A stretch of 64,000 nt of DNA, taken from NCBI RefSeq assembly GCF_000220395.1, contig NW_004085912.1, positions 1 to 64,000 on the forward strand. The letters are read 5' to 3'. This DNA comes from Ichthyophthirius multifiliis (lineage: Eukaryota; Ciliophora; Oligohymenophorea; Hymenostomatida). The position numbers and the translations under genes were made by a program. This document shows, piece by piece, positions 38,800 to 51,305 of this stretch (position 1 is its first letter; each line of letters begins with the position of its first letter). The notes below the pieces were generated by a model, which made no database searches, was not told the origin of the DNA, and saw only the letters and a program-made list of their open reading frames with translations.

Positions 38800-39199
38800 A
38801 ATTATTTGGCTATATATATATAAGTAATTAACACTGCAAATAATTATTCACGTTTTAATCGCCAGTTAGAGTAATGTTAACAGTAAGAATTACTTTATTA
38901 ATTTGTATTTTCTTATGTAGAGTCTTATATGTATTTTTAATAGTAGGATTAACTAATTTTTTTATATTTAAATTTTATATTATGATTTTAATTTTTTTAT
39001 ACTTGCTATTTTAATAGTTACAATTATTTTAATCAAATGAACGTTTATAATATATTTTTTAATGTGATAGACTTGTGTTTTTTATATTTGCTGGTGATTA
39101 ATCTAAATAATTTCTTTAATCAATTTTTTAACTTTCTTCCTTTAATATTGTTATTATATTATAAAATAAATATTTTATTTTTTAATTTTATTACTCCAT
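37905..39199 (-). CDS. Unrecognised protein, Gln/Lys-rich
   Basis: Three exons. The first (MEQQNQKIKYLFYNIITILK to VILTVNITLTGDQNVNNYLQ) is joined across a (TA)-rich intron (about 38715-38842) to a second exon (LSTLQGNLLDKQSFQYQK, DDLPDWCQSSKAYYTIEHFD, DIFGNSLQKYSNNFQFKC). A third exon follows after an intron of about 52 nt near 38230-38281 (MIIADKNSLLEMRNMSKEDI, KIGHGGPQTLNPLKY). The exon 2-3 junction is in phase. The exon 1-2 junction needs one extra base in the seven-T run at 38705-38711 (A run on the coding strand). No domain is recognised and no membrane segment is evident. The 5' end lies 223 bp from the divergent INTS9 start, so the two probably share a promoter region. Confidence 0.55.
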
Positions 39200-39422
39200 T
39201 AGCTTATTAAGGAATAAATCGTTTAATACTTTGAGATTTATTTACAGTATATTAATTTATCATATTGTTTTTTATTTTTAATATATATATTTTTAGGTTT
39301 TTTTATTTTATTTTATTACCTAAAATATAGATCACATAATTATTTTATTTTTTTAAATAAAGAAAAAAAAAAATACTTGATATATTAGATTTTTTAATTT
39401 TTTTTCAAACAAAAAATAAAAT

Positions 39423-41677
39423 ATGATAAATTTTTATTCAATATATGGAAATAAAAATGAAGAATGTTCATTAAATATTCTTTAAATTAATCAAGTAAAT
39501 TTATATATATTAAAATTAAAAATAATAATAATAAAATAATAAAAAGATAAAATTTTTGATAATATAAAGTTTTCCTTGCTAATAATTATTAAAATATCTT
39601 CCATAAATACCATATAAAAATCTAGAATATAAAGAAGACACAATAATAAAAAAAATAAAATAAAACAATGAAGAATCTCCTTATTATAAAAAAATAAATA
39701 ATAATTATTATATAAAAGGTCCTTTAAAAATAGACCTAACAGATCTGAATTATATAGACTACAATAGCATAGACATAATATTAATAACAAGTATAGATGA
39801 TTTATTTATAATTCCTTATATAATGAAATCAGGGAAATGTAAAGCTTAAATATACGCAACAGTTCCAGTAATATAAATAGGAGAATACGTTCTAAAAGAA
39901 TACTGTTAGTTAATAAATATTAGAAACAGAAGCGAGTATTGTAAAAACGAAAATAATTATTTTCAAGAAAGTGAATTTTTTGATATTTTTGAAGAAAAAT
40001 ATAACGTTGATATTAGTTCATGGGTTGATATTTTTACACTTGAAGATATTTAGAATGCTTTTTAGAAAATAAATCCGTTTAATTTTGGATAGATATAATA
40101 ATTTTAAAGTAAATTATAAATATATAAATATACATATAATAAAAAAATACATAAATATATATATATATATATATATATATTTTATATAATTTTAATTTAA
40201 AATAAAAAAAAGATATTTTAATTTAACCTGTTTCTAGTGGGTTTAATATTGGTAGTTGTATGTGGATTTTAGAATTTTAAGAAAATAAAATTTGTATATG
40301 TAATAATGCTTCTATGCATAATATTAGACATACCCTTACTATCGAAACAACTAAATTAATCAAAAAAATTGATTATTTTTTTATACTTCCTTATGTAATA
40401 CAATAATAATAAATATAAGAAATAACCTAAGAATATTAACATGAATAAAATTTAATAAATTTCATTTAAAAAGTAAAAGAAATATAAGTATATATTTATT
40501 TAATTTATAAAATAAAAAAATAGATGTAAAAAGAACTCCAATAAGAACAAAATATAATACTCCCGATAAGAAATGGCGAAATAATATTAGATTTATTAGA
40601 CATTTTATATACAAAATTAGCCTCTTTTTTAAAACATATTTATATAATTTGTGAAAATTCGAACGCATATATTTAATTTGGAAATTCACATATTGAATAT
40701 ATAAACGAGAAACTCAAACAGAAAATATATGTCACTGAAAATCCCACAAACCCATTTTCGACATATGACTTTTTCCTCTAAAACGGGAATATTTCACTTT
40801 TAAGGAATTTTTTAGAATTCTAATAATTATATTCACCGAAATATTTAAATTTTTAGTCTTTTATTAGAGCCAAAACTCCTTCTATTTATTTTGTGATTGA
40901 TTCTACTTTAAGGTTTGGGAATACGATTCAATTAGCAAATTTAATATAAGAATCATCTGATAATATATAGTAGTTTACAAGTACTATTTTACTAACTGAT
41001 CCTTGTATGTAGTTATAAGAAGTTACTGAACCTTTTTTAGGATTATATAGAACTTTTATTATTAGATGTCCTTTAGAAAATCGGATGAATTTTAAAGAAT
41101 TCAAAAAATATTTGGATATTATTAAACCTAAGAAGACTTTTATACCTTTCGAAATATAAAATTTTGGTAAATTTTTTTCAGAAGAATTTAATTATTTTAG
41201 TAATGATAAAAATATAGAAATATAAATAGAAAAAAAAAACAATTTTTCTGATGAGAAAAATAATTTTAAAATTAAAAAAGAAAATTTTGAAAACTTAAAA
41301 ATTTTTGAAAAATTTAATTTCTTACCAAAAATGGGAAATATTTTTTTTAATTTAGATGATACATTTGAAATTTTAAAAGATAATAAAAATTAAAAAAATA
41401 TACTACTTTCATTTAAAGACGAAAAAAAAATCTAGATTTTAATCTAAAAACATGCTAATAGATTATTAATGAAATTTATAATATTTTTGAAGGATTTTAA
41501 TTAAAAATTAAATAATGTTCCAAAAGTGGATTTAGACTATATTTTTAAAATAATTCTAATAATCTAATTTATATAAACTTTAATAAAAATTAAACTGATA
41601 TCTATTGCACTAATTAAGATTAAATTAATATAATATATAATATTATTTTAAAATATTTAAATATTATTACATTATGA
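39423..41677 (+). CDS. INTS9: Integrator complex subunit 9
   Basis: Non-catalytic metallo-beta-lactamase/beta-CASP partner of the INTS11 endonuclease, which cleaves snRNA and other nascent transcripts. The N-terminus MINFYSIYGNKNEECSLNIL matches MKFYCLYG... of animal INTS9. Then come IDLTDLNYIDYNSIDIILIT, PYIMKSGKCKAQIYATVPVI, SSWVDIFTLEDIQNAFQKIN, PVSSGFNIGSCMWILEFQEN, NNASMHNIRHTLTIETTK and TEPFLGLYRTFIIRCPLENR. The HxHxDH metal motif of active enzymes is absent, as expected for INTS9. The C-terminal segment DIYCTNQDQINIIYNIILKY matches the domain that dimerises with INTS11. Three introns splice in phase. One base is missing in the nine-A run at 41422-41430; with it the C-terminal domain is restored and ends at TGA 41675. 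Length about 700 residues fits the family. Confidence 0.9.
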
Positions 41678-41760
41678 CTTTTTTAAATTAAAAAAAAAAT
41701 ATATGTATTTTTGTATTTTATTAAAAGATAATTTTATAAATATATTATATTTATTTAAAA

Positions 41761-43599
41761 ATGTCAAAATGTCCTTTTTCTAATTAATAAAAATGTTAAT
41801 TTTCTGATTAACAAAAATAAATATTAAATGTAAAAAATTCTTTTTAAAAATTAACAAAAAGTTAAATAAATTAATCAAAATGTCCTTTTGTTGAAAACGA
41901 AAAGCCTTAAATTGGATTAATTGATATTCCAGAAAAATACTAGATATATTATATAAGTAATTATGATCATTTATTATAAGAAAAAAATATGTAAATGAGT
42001 TTTAATTTAGATAAAATACTTGAAAAGTAAATATAAATATCTTAAAATCGTATTATATTTGAATAAATTCCTATTTTTTTAAAACACACTTTATTTTTTG
42101 ATTATTCTAATCTTAAAAAAATTCAATAAAATGATGTTTATGAAAGATTTTTTATATATAAAAATCTAAAAGAAAAAGGTAATGAAAAATTCATTTCTAA
42201 AGAATATTCAAAAGCTTTATATTATTACGAACATGCTTTAAGTATTTATAAATGGTTAGAAATAAAAGATAAACAATATAATAATGAGGATGAAGAAGAA
42301 TATATTTTAAAAGAAGATTATGAATTAGAAGATGAATAAATAAATTAAAAATATAAACTTTTAGTAAAATAATAAAAATAAAAAACAATAATATAAATAT
42401 ATATATATAAAATATATATATTTATATATATATATATTTTATTTTATTTTATTTATTATATTTAATAAAAAAGCTTACATAATTTAATGACGAAAATATA
42501 ATTATAAAAGATGGTGAGGAAATAATAGATTTAGAATAATAAAAAACTAGAATCAAATTATTAGAAAGCATATACAATTTAATTGGGTATATTTAAATAT
42601 TTTAAATATAAAAAAATATATATATAGTTTATCTTATGCAATTTAAGGTTTTTTTCATGAAGCCATTTAAGCTTTTTCAGAAATTTTAAAAATAAATGAA
42701 AATTCTAGTTTGGCATATTTAAGAATAGCCCAGTGTAAATTAAGTAATAAAAAAAGTACTTATAAAGATCTTCTTGAAGCGAAATAAATTTTAGAAAAAA
42801 GTTTCCTTTTAAGAGAAAACGATGAGATTTTTTCTAATTAAAATAGTTTTATACGAAAAATATTAGGTTTGGATAATTATGTTAGTTTTTGGGAGAAAAT
42901 ATAAAATTAATTATAAGAAAAAATATTATTAAAAATATAAACAGAAACTTATTTTTTCAAAGAAATATTCGAAAGAGTTGAAGAACTTTAAGAAATAGAA
43001 AAAGAAATGATTCAATAAGGAAAAATAGTCTAAAATAATATTATTTTTGATTTAAAATAATCAGAAAAAACTATTGAAGAAGATCTTATTTTAATTATTA
43101 AAAGCAAATATTATTTATTATATAGCGGTTCTTTTTTTGATAAGAATAAAAAAACGAATAAAAATTATAAAAAATTGAAGAAATACATAATTAAATGTAG
43201 TTTTTTATGAATTTGGATTTCGAAAAATATCAAGAGAATGAAATTTTGATGGAAATATTAAAAAATTATAATATAAATATGTAAGATTAAAAAAATTAAA
43301 TAAGATTATATAAATTAAAAATCGAAAAAACCAAAGAAATATTCGATAATAATGAATATGGATTTAAAACTTATTCATGGGCTGTAGATGAATATTTAAA
43401 AAATTATTAAAAAATCTAAAATATAGAGAAAAATTCAGTTTAAATTTAAAAATATCAATCTTCTTAGTCTCTAATTTCAAAAAGTATTTTTAATGCTGAA
43501 AATATTGTATTTTTAAGTATTTTTGCTTTCTTTATTTTTGTTTTATTTATTATTATTAAAAATACAAATATTTTTAATGTTTTTTACTGGTTTAAATGA
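41761..43599 (+). CDS. TPR-like protein with C-terminal membrane anchor and N-terminal KCPF motifs
   Basis: Begins MSKCPFSNQQKCQFSDQQK and repeats the motif at SKCPFVENEK. The first and third (KCPF) match the Lys/Arg-Cys-Pro-hydrophobic pattern of heme-regulatory motifs; the middle one is KCQF. The central part has TPR-type helix pairs: LKEKGNEKFISKEYSKALYY, YEHALSIYKWLEI, then after two introns LLESIYNLIGLSYAIQGFFH and EAIQAFSEILKINENSSLAY. The C-terminus ends with one hydrophobic helix, FLSIFAFFIFVLFIIIK, a few residues from the end, a tail-anchor layout as in FKBP8, though no FKBP domain is present. The introns are (TA)-rich, about 42364-42474 and 42580-42630, in phase. One base is missing in the six-A run at about 43169-43174. 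It starts 83 bp after the INTS9 stop. Function unknown; membrane (ER or mitochondrial outer) anchoring is inferred. Confidence 0.7.
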
Positions 43600-44493
43600 A
43601 AAAATAGTTTTCTAAATAGATCTCTCTAGATTTGTTTACATATATAAAAAAAAAATTAACATATATAAATTATATATTTTTGTTGAAATTTTACAATTAA
43701 GTTTATTTTTAAATGTGTTTTTTTTAATATATAAAAAGTAATATAGATTTAAGTTAAAAATAAAATAAATATATATTTTTCGATAATAAAATATATATAA
43801 ATAATTAATAAGTTTAAAATAATAAAATATCGATTATTCTCTATAAATATATATTTAAAAGTAGTAATTTTCATAATTAATTTATATTAAAATAAAATTA
43901 TTAATAATTAAATATTTTTATAAAATATTAAAATATTATAAATCTATAATTATTTATTTTTATTAAATTTATAATTAAAATTTAAACTTTTTATAGATAA
44001 TTAATTATAAAACATAAATTAACATATATTAAATAGTCACTTAATTAAATTTTAATTTTATATTTAATTAATTATATTGTTTATTTTATTTAAAGCAAAT
44101 TATTGTTTTTAAATAATTCTTTTATTTAATTAAAAAAATTCCATATTTAAAGTAATGTTCAAGTGATACAAATTTATCAAATTCTTAGATTAAATTGTAA
44201 TAAATAGTAAATATAGTAAAAATTATAAATATAATATAAATAATATTAAAAATATAAAATTCTTATAGCCAAACTATTAATTAAAATATAAATTAAAATA
44301 TATATTTTAATTTAAAAATATTATAAAAATGATAAAATCAAGAATATATTTTATAAAAAACTATAAATTTATTTTTATAAATATATAACATAAAAAAAAA
44401 ATTGTTTATATCTTATACAATTAAAATATTACAAAAAAAATTTCAATTTTAGAATAAAATTTTCAATTAATTTATATAAAAAATTATTTAAAT

Positions 44494-44543
<50 letters not shown>

Positions 44544-44665
44544 TTCTTAAACTTGTTTATTATTTATTATATTTAATAATTAAATATAATAACTAATATA
44601 ATTTAATTATAATTACTACGTTTAAATATTTTTAAACGAATAATATTTATTATAAAAAGTAATAA
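43600..44665. other. Intergenic region with (TA)n
   Basis: A/T-only DNA upstream of the long coiled-coil gene, including a (TA)n tract at about 44504-44540. No gene was seen. Confidence 0.55.
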
Positions 44666-46596
44666 ATGTAACCAAATTTAAATATGATTAAAATGAATTA
44701 AAGTATAATAAGAGAAATGTAATTACATGAAATAATTAAAGAGTAAGAAAATCAATTATAAAATTTAAAAAGTAGATAATAAGAATTTGAAAGTTCCCAT
44801 TAAGAAATAATAAATATAAAATTATAAACATAGTAATAAATAAACGAAACAATTTCCTAATATGAAGAGAAAATATAAATATTTAAAGAAAATATGAATA
44901 AAATAAATGAAAATAACAGATAATTATCTTCATAAAATTAAACTTTATAAAATTAAATATAATAGAATGAATAAACAATTTAAAGAAAGGAAGATTATAT
45001 ATAAGAATGTCTTTAAGAAATATAATAATTATAAAATAAATTTAAATAATGTTAAGATGAAATAGTAAAAAATAATTTAATTTATGAATAATCAATAACA
45101 AATTATACTTCTGAAGAATAATACATAGAATAAATCTAAAAATTAAACTAATTTATTTAAGAGAACGAGGAAAATTATTAAGCCTAAATAATACATTATA
45201 AAAGAGAATTAGAGATTTTAAAATAAAATTATTATTAATTTAATGATATTTATTTATAAGAAAAGCTTATTTTGGAAGAAACATGCTCAAATAATAGTTA
45301 AATACAAAAAGACATAAATATAAAAATAAACAATGTTTTAAACGACAATATTTTAAAATTTAACTAAATAAAATAATCTATTATATAAAAATAAAAAGAT
45401 GAAGATAATAATACTAATAATCTAAATGATTTAAATTAAGAATGTATTATTTATATTATAATTTTAATATAAAAATATTTTTTTTTTTTTAATTAACAAA
45501 AAAAATTAGTAAATTAAGTATGGGCTCGTGAAAAACAAGAATTAATTTAATAAATATAAAATACATAAGAAATATATTAAGAAAAATAATAATTTTATGA
45601 TAGCTTAATTATTTAAATAAAAGAAGAAAAATCTTAAGAAATATAGAAGTTATTAAATGAAATTTCAATAATAAAATAAGAAAAATAACTATTAATTTAA
45701 AGCATAGAAGATTTAAAAAAAGTCTAAAAATAAAGGGAATAAACATTTAATTTGGAAATAGAAAGATTAAACAAATCATAATAAAATTTAATAGAATTAG
45801 GATAAAAAAGAGAATATACTTTATAAAAAGATATTGATAGTTTACATAATTTAGTATTTGATTTATAAAAAAGTTATAATTTAAGGAATTAATTAATTTC
45901 TTATGAAGATAAAGAAAATTAATAATAATATTAAAGTTTAGAATAAATTATTAAAAATAAATTGGAAAAGTTCGATAAATTAAACAAAGATTTAAGGAAT
46001 ATACTTAATGATAAAAAATAATAAGATAATACGAAATAAAATAGAATTATGCTTTAAAAATTGACTGAAAAAATATAAGAAATCGAACAAGGCAAAAGCT
46101 TAAGTTTTGATAAAAAATTATTGAAAAAAAATAAAAAATTGTCAATTATGAAAAACTTATTTATATTTTAAGTGAATTTATTTAAAAAGTAAATAAAATA
46201 TTTATATCTTTAGGTAAATAAAAATATTTTATATCCTTTTTTTATATATATATATATATATATATATTTTANATATAATAAAATAAAAATAAGTATTAGT
46301 TAATTTTAAAATTTTTAAAAAGTTAAAGTAATTAAAATTAAAAGTTAATTTATTTAGTATTATAGTACTATAGTAATATTATTATATANATATATATANA
46401 NANATNCANATATATTTATTTAACTACTAAATTAGTAGTCTTTTATTCTTGTATTAACTTTTATTTATTACTTTTAATTTTTATTTTATTTATATAATAT
46501 TNTTTAGTTTAGTTTGTAGAATAGTAATTAAAATTTACTAACATANATAAAAGATAATAATAATATATATAATATATACTAAANAATATTATATCT

Positions 46597-46627
<31 letters not shown>

Positions 46628-47573
46628 AAAACTAGATTGATTAAATTTTTTAAAAAGAAGATTTAAATAAAAACGATTTATTTGAATTTTATAAGGCTTA
46701 ATGTAAATAAGTTAATTTTATTAAATACGAGTAAATTATTAATGATAAAGATGCTCAAATCAGTTTATTAACTTCAAATTTAGAGCTTTATTCTGATACT
46801 TTATGTAACTTATTTTTATTTATTTATATAATATATTTATTATTTAGGTGAAATGGAATAAAAATTTGACAATCATAAAGATAATAATAATAATAATTAA
46901 TAAATAATATTATTAAAACAATAAATAAATTAATTATAAACTCAATTTAAGTATAATGATGAAATAAAAGAAAATATTTAAAACGAATATCTATAAAGAA
47001 TTTAGAAAATAGAATAATAAATAGAATAAAAAATAAAAGAATATAATAAAAATTAAAAGAAAAATGTTTTTTATTAAAATAAAACTTAAAATTAATAAGT
47101 AAATTACAATATTGATGTAAATAAAATCACAAAAAAAAAAAAAAAAAAAAAAAAAAGAATAAATAATTATTTTTAGAAATAAATTAAATTAAAAATCAAC
47201 TAAAAGATTTATTAAAAAATTGTGAATAACAAGAAGAATAAAAGAATATTTTAAACGAACAAATATAATTATTAGAATAAAGAAACTAAGAATTATAATA
47301 AACTAATAATAAGGAAATTAATTACGTTAAAGAAAATATTGAAAATATAAATAAATAATTACCATATAAAAAATTCGAAGAAAGTTTTGAATGCTTTAAA
47401 ATTTTATGTAAAGGTATAACTGATTTAAAGAATTAAATTGAAAATAATGAATAAAGTAGGGAAATTTTCTATTAAAATTTTATAAAAAGTAATATGTTTT
47501 AAAAAAAAAATATAAAATATAAATGATGTATAAAAATATATATAAAGTAATATATTATATAAAAAAAAATACA

Positions 47574-47640
<67 letters not shown>

Positions 47641-48525
47641 TATACAAAGGTTAAAGAATCTAAGTAAAAGATAATACTTAATTCTCAGAATAAGAAATGT
47701 TCAAATAATAAATATAAAGTTTATAATAAATATTAGAAATTGAAAGGAATAATCATAAATAAGAATTAGAAATATCTTCAAACAATTATAATAAAACTTT
47801 GAAAATAATGGAAAAAAAAACAGAAATAAATTAAAAAAATTAGTCTAATCAAGAAATAATTGTAAACTATGAATAAATAATTAATAATTTATAAATAGAA
47901 ATTAAATAATTAAAAAACGAAATTTAGAATTTATCCAAAATTATAAACGAAACATAATTTAAAAGAGTTGAGGAAAAGAAAAAATATTTTTAAGAATTAA
48001 ATGTATTATTACATAATTTAATTAAATTAGATATTTATTCTTTTTTTAAAAAAATTAAATATAATATAAAAATAGAATTTAGAAAAATAAAAATAATAAA
48101 AAGATGATGAAATTAAAAAATACATTGATTAAAAAACGACAAAAATAGAAAATTTGATTGAAAATTAATAAAAGTTTTATCAATATTCATAAAATTATTA
48201 AAAACATATGGAAAATATACTTGAGAAAAACATTTCTTAAAAAGAAAAGTTATATATAAAAGAAATATAAACACAATAATAGATGAATAATAATTTAATA
48301 TAAAAACAAGATGAAATAGAAAAAATATAAAATTAAAAAAATTAATAATTAAATGAAATTATAAATTAGTTAAGAATTAGTATTTAAAATTTACATTCTG
48401 AAAAAGGAAATCTAATATAAAATATAAATTATTACAATTAAATAATTGATAAAAAAGATTAATAAATTATAATATATTAATAAAAAATAAAAAATAATAA
48501 TTATAAATATATATAATGTTAGTGA
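44666..48525 (+). CDS. Giant coiled-coil protein, unrecognised
   Basis: Over 1,000 residues, almost all heptadic and Gln/Asn/Lys/Glu-rich, starting MQPNLNMIKMNQSIIREMQL. Typical stretches are EQENQLQNLKSRQQEFESSH, REKQELIQQIQNTQEIYQEK, SIEDLKKVQKQREQTFNLEI, DKLNKDLRNILNDKK, NIENINKQLPYKKFEESFEC and NNLQIEIKQLKNEIQNLSKI. The sequence LARRLOW-type domains of known centrosomal proteins are not seen, so I give no family. Introns around 45451-45524, 46813-46848, 47117-47175 (with a 26-A run) and 47492-47652 ((TA)n) splice in phase. One base is missing in the eight-A run at about 46124-46131. The 46190-46640 segment holds the window's ambiguous bases and is probably an intron; if a gene boundary were hidden there, two genes would be present. 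Ends at TGA 48523. A cytoskeletal role is only a guess. Confidence 0.6.
46246..46620. other. Low-quality (TA)-rich patch with ambiguous bases
   Basis: Between two coiled-coil coding blocks the sequence becomes (TA)-rich and contains about ten isolated N calls (for example at 46272 and clustered near 46388-46409). This marks a poorly resolved microsatellite, probably within an intron. Length and continuity across it are not reliable. Confidence 0.8.
47131..47156. repeat. Poly-A tract of 26 bases
   Basis: Pure A run inside an intron of the giant coiled-coil gene (donor near 47117, acceptor near 47175). Confidence 0.8.
47578..47637. repeat. (TA)n microsatellite, about 29 units
   Basis: Fills most of the last large intron of the giant coiled-coil gene. 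Confidence 0.9.
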
Positions 48526-48885
48526 ATACTATATATAAATATTTATAACTCTATAAAAATGTTTTATATACAAAATAAATAATTTTTTATTTTAAAATAC
48601 ATGTGTTAAAAACCAAATTGCGTTTTATTATAATTTAAAATTTCATAATTTTAATTTATAAAATGTTAGTAAATTCATTGCTAAGTATAAAAAATTAGTA
48701 TTAAAAATTTAGAAAATATATAATATAAATAATTTTTTAAATAAAAATATTTAACAAAAGTAAAATAATTAGATAAATTTTATTAGAAATGAAATATTTA
48801 TAAATTAAATAATTAGTTAATATTTAAAAGAATTACATATATTTATATAATTAATATATTTTTAAAAAATATGTTTATAAGGAAA
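48526..48885. other. Convergent intergenic spacer
   Basis: A/T runs between the giant coiled-coil gene (+) and the next gene (-). The (TTA)n array starting at 48897 belongs to the end of the minus-strand gene or just beyond it. Confidence 0.5.
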
Positions 48886-48893
48886 TCATTATG

Positions 48894-48935
<42 letters not shown>

Positions 48936-49887
48936 TATTATTATTATTTTATTTTACTTTTATTATCTTTCAAATATTAACTATCTCTCATAACTATTCT
49001 ATTTTTACATCCTAAAGCTACCATATAATCATTAAATTATTATAATTTATTTTAACCAATATTAATTATGAAATTTCTTGCAAATCCCCATTCAACTTTC
49101 TATATCACTAAATACAAAATTTCTTAATTAATTTTGCAATTATCTACTCTTTAAATTATATTTTTTTAATATGGACGATTATTTTCCTGTTCATCTTGAT
49201 TTGTATTGTTTAAAGACTTTTCTTCTTCTACACTTTTTAAACTTATATTTTAAATATTATCAAGTGTAAAATAAAACCCCATATATTCTCCTTAATTAAA
49301 CTAAGTACCTTATATATGCTAATCTATATTTAATTAATTAAAAGAATTTAAAATTATATTTTTAGTAAATAAAGCTAAAAAAGACTAACCGTCTTTTCCT
49401 ATATATAATTCGGATATATACTAAGACTATAGCATTCTACTCCTCAAATTGAAATATTGAGTTGCCAAAAATAGACCAAAAAGTAATGAATTATGTAATA
49501 TATAATTTTAATTTATAAAAAATACATAATAATTTAAATATGTTAAAAAAGGAATATGCTATATTAACGTCAGTTTTCTTTTTAATTTCTTTATTTATTT
49601 AATATTAGTTAATTCGTTTTCAAAGATTTTAATATATTCCTCTTTTTCTGAAAAATGTAGTCTTTTTATTGGAAAATATATATCTTGAAATAAATCTTTT
49701 CCTATTACTATATTATTTTTTATATATAATTCTTATATTTCTCGTTTTTTTTTAAGTTTTCTAGTTTTTGTTCCGGTGTAAAATTTTAAACTTCTTCTTC
49801 AGTTAATATATTTTTACAAAAACTCCTTTTTATAATTTCAAACTAATTTCTATTTTTTAAATATTATTTTAAAGAATTTAAAATCAT
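48886..49887 (-). CDS. Putative mitochondrial membrane protein, unrecognised
   Basis: Starts MILNSLKQYLKNRNQFEIIK followed by RSFCKNILTEEE, which looks like a mitochondrial presequence. Two adjacent hydrophobic helices appear at HIPFLTYLNYYVFFIN and SLLFGLFLATQYF. Soluble segments follow: SRMLQSQYISELYIGKDGQS, FNQGEYMGFYFTLDN and QKVEWGFARNFIINIGQNKL. One base is missing in the nine-T run at about 49744-49752 on +; with it the frame runs on without introns. The C-terminus enters a TTA array (TAA on the coding strand) and probably ends as poly-Gln at a TGA near 48886, but the reading of the array is uncertain. No family recognised. Its start lies 104 bp from the divergent MCAT gene. Confidence 0.55.
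48897..48935. repeat. (TTA)n array at the 3' end of a minus-strand gene
   Basis: About 13 TTA units. On the coding strand they would be read as TAA (Gln) or AAT/ATA depending on frame. Confidence 0.8.
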
Positions 49888-49991
49888 TTTTATATTTATT
49901 TTTGCGAAAAATAAAATAAAAATAAAAATTATATATATATCTTTTATTTTTTTCAAATATATATTATTTATATATATCTTTTAATTAAAAA
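49888..49991. promoter_or_regulatory. Short bidirectional promoter interval
   Basis: Only 104 bp separate the start codons of two divergent genes, one for a putative mitochondrial protein and one for MCAT. The sequence is AT-rich with short TA runs. No specific element can be named. Confidence 0.4.
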
Positions 49992-50975
49992 ATGTCTAAA
50001 AATATATTAAAATGCTTATTATTTCCCGGTTAAGGATCTCAACATATTGGAATGTGTAAATAAATACTATAAGAACCATGGACGGAATAACCAATAAAAA
50101 AATTTAACGAAATTTTAAATTTAGATATCAAAAAATTAATGCTAGAAGGTCCATTAGACACTTTAAATTTAACCCAAAACGCCTAACCAGCCATATATAT
50201 ATCTTCATACTTATCATATAAAAAATACATTCAAGAAAATCATCATTAAAAAGTAAAAATAAATTACATTTTGGGAAATTCAGTTGGCGAATACAATGCT
50301 TTAGTAGTTTCAGGAAGTCTTGATGAGTTCCAAACTGCCTTACTATTATAAAAAAGAGGGATTTTAATGTAAAAAGCTTGTCAGAATAAAAAATGTGGGA
50401 TGCTTGCGGTAGTAATAAACGGTGAAAAAGATATAAAACTAATCCAAGAATATATAAAAGAGTTAAAAAATGATAAATATAAATCCTATATTTTCGATAT
50501 AGCAGTTTTTACGTCTTCGAAATAAATAGTTTTAAGTGGCGAATCTGAACCATTAAAGGATATTTAGAATTTTTTGAAAAAAAAGGAAAAAATAATTTCC
50601 ATTTTTTTATAAGTTTCAGCCGCTTTTCATTCAGAATTGTTAAAAAGTATAAAATAAGAATTTTAAGAAAATTATTTACAAAAAATAAATTATATAGAAA
50701 AACCTTAGTTTAATATAATAAGAAATTCTGATCTTTAAATTTATTAAGAAAAAAAAGATATCATTTAAGGTTTAGTAGATTAAATTTGTAAACCAGTCTT
50801 ATTTTATTAGAGTTTTTTAATGGTTTTAGACTAATTTGTAATAGAATAATATAAAAAATTGGTTTTAGTTGAATTAGGAAGCTCTGGGTTGATGTAAAAA
50901 TTATGTAAAGATATTATTAGAAGTCATGGGAGTTTAGATATTGAAAATTAGGTTGATTTTGTTAATGTTTTTTGA
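49992..50975 (+). CDS. MCAT: Malonyl-CoA:ACP transacylase
   Basis: Transfers malonyl from CoA to acyl carrier protein in type II fatty-acid synthesis, in eukaryotes usually mitochondrial. A single intronless frame of 327 residues, the family length. Motifs in order: LLFPGQGSQHIGM oxyanion motif, LNLTQNAQPAIYISSYL, the nucleophile elbow GNSVGEYNALVVSGSL (Ser in GNSVGE; the usual GHS reads GNS), LLLQKRGILMQKAC with the malonate-binding Arg, and SAAFHSELL with the catalytic His. The C-terminal QICKPVLFYQSF and VELGSSGLMQKL also fit. There is no obvious long presequence before KCLLFPGQGSQ, so mitochondrial import is not proven. No homopolymer correction was needed, which makes it a clean example of the reassigned code. 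Confidence 0.93.
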
Positions 50976-51266
50976 AAAAAAATTAAATACTTTTTTTTTT
51001 TATTATTATTATATAAAAATAAAATAGTATTGTATTAAAAAAATATAATATATTTATTTATTATTAAATAATTTATATTTATTTATATAAAATTATAAGT
51101 TTTTTATTATATTTTTTATTTAAAATAAACAAATGATACCATATGTTTTTTAATATTTAAATTTAAAATTATACTTATTAAAAATATGAATTTTACAATT
51201 AAATAAATTAAACATAAATATTTAAATTTTTTAATAAAGATAATTATAATTAATTATAAATATTTT

Positions 51267-51305
<39 letters not shown>

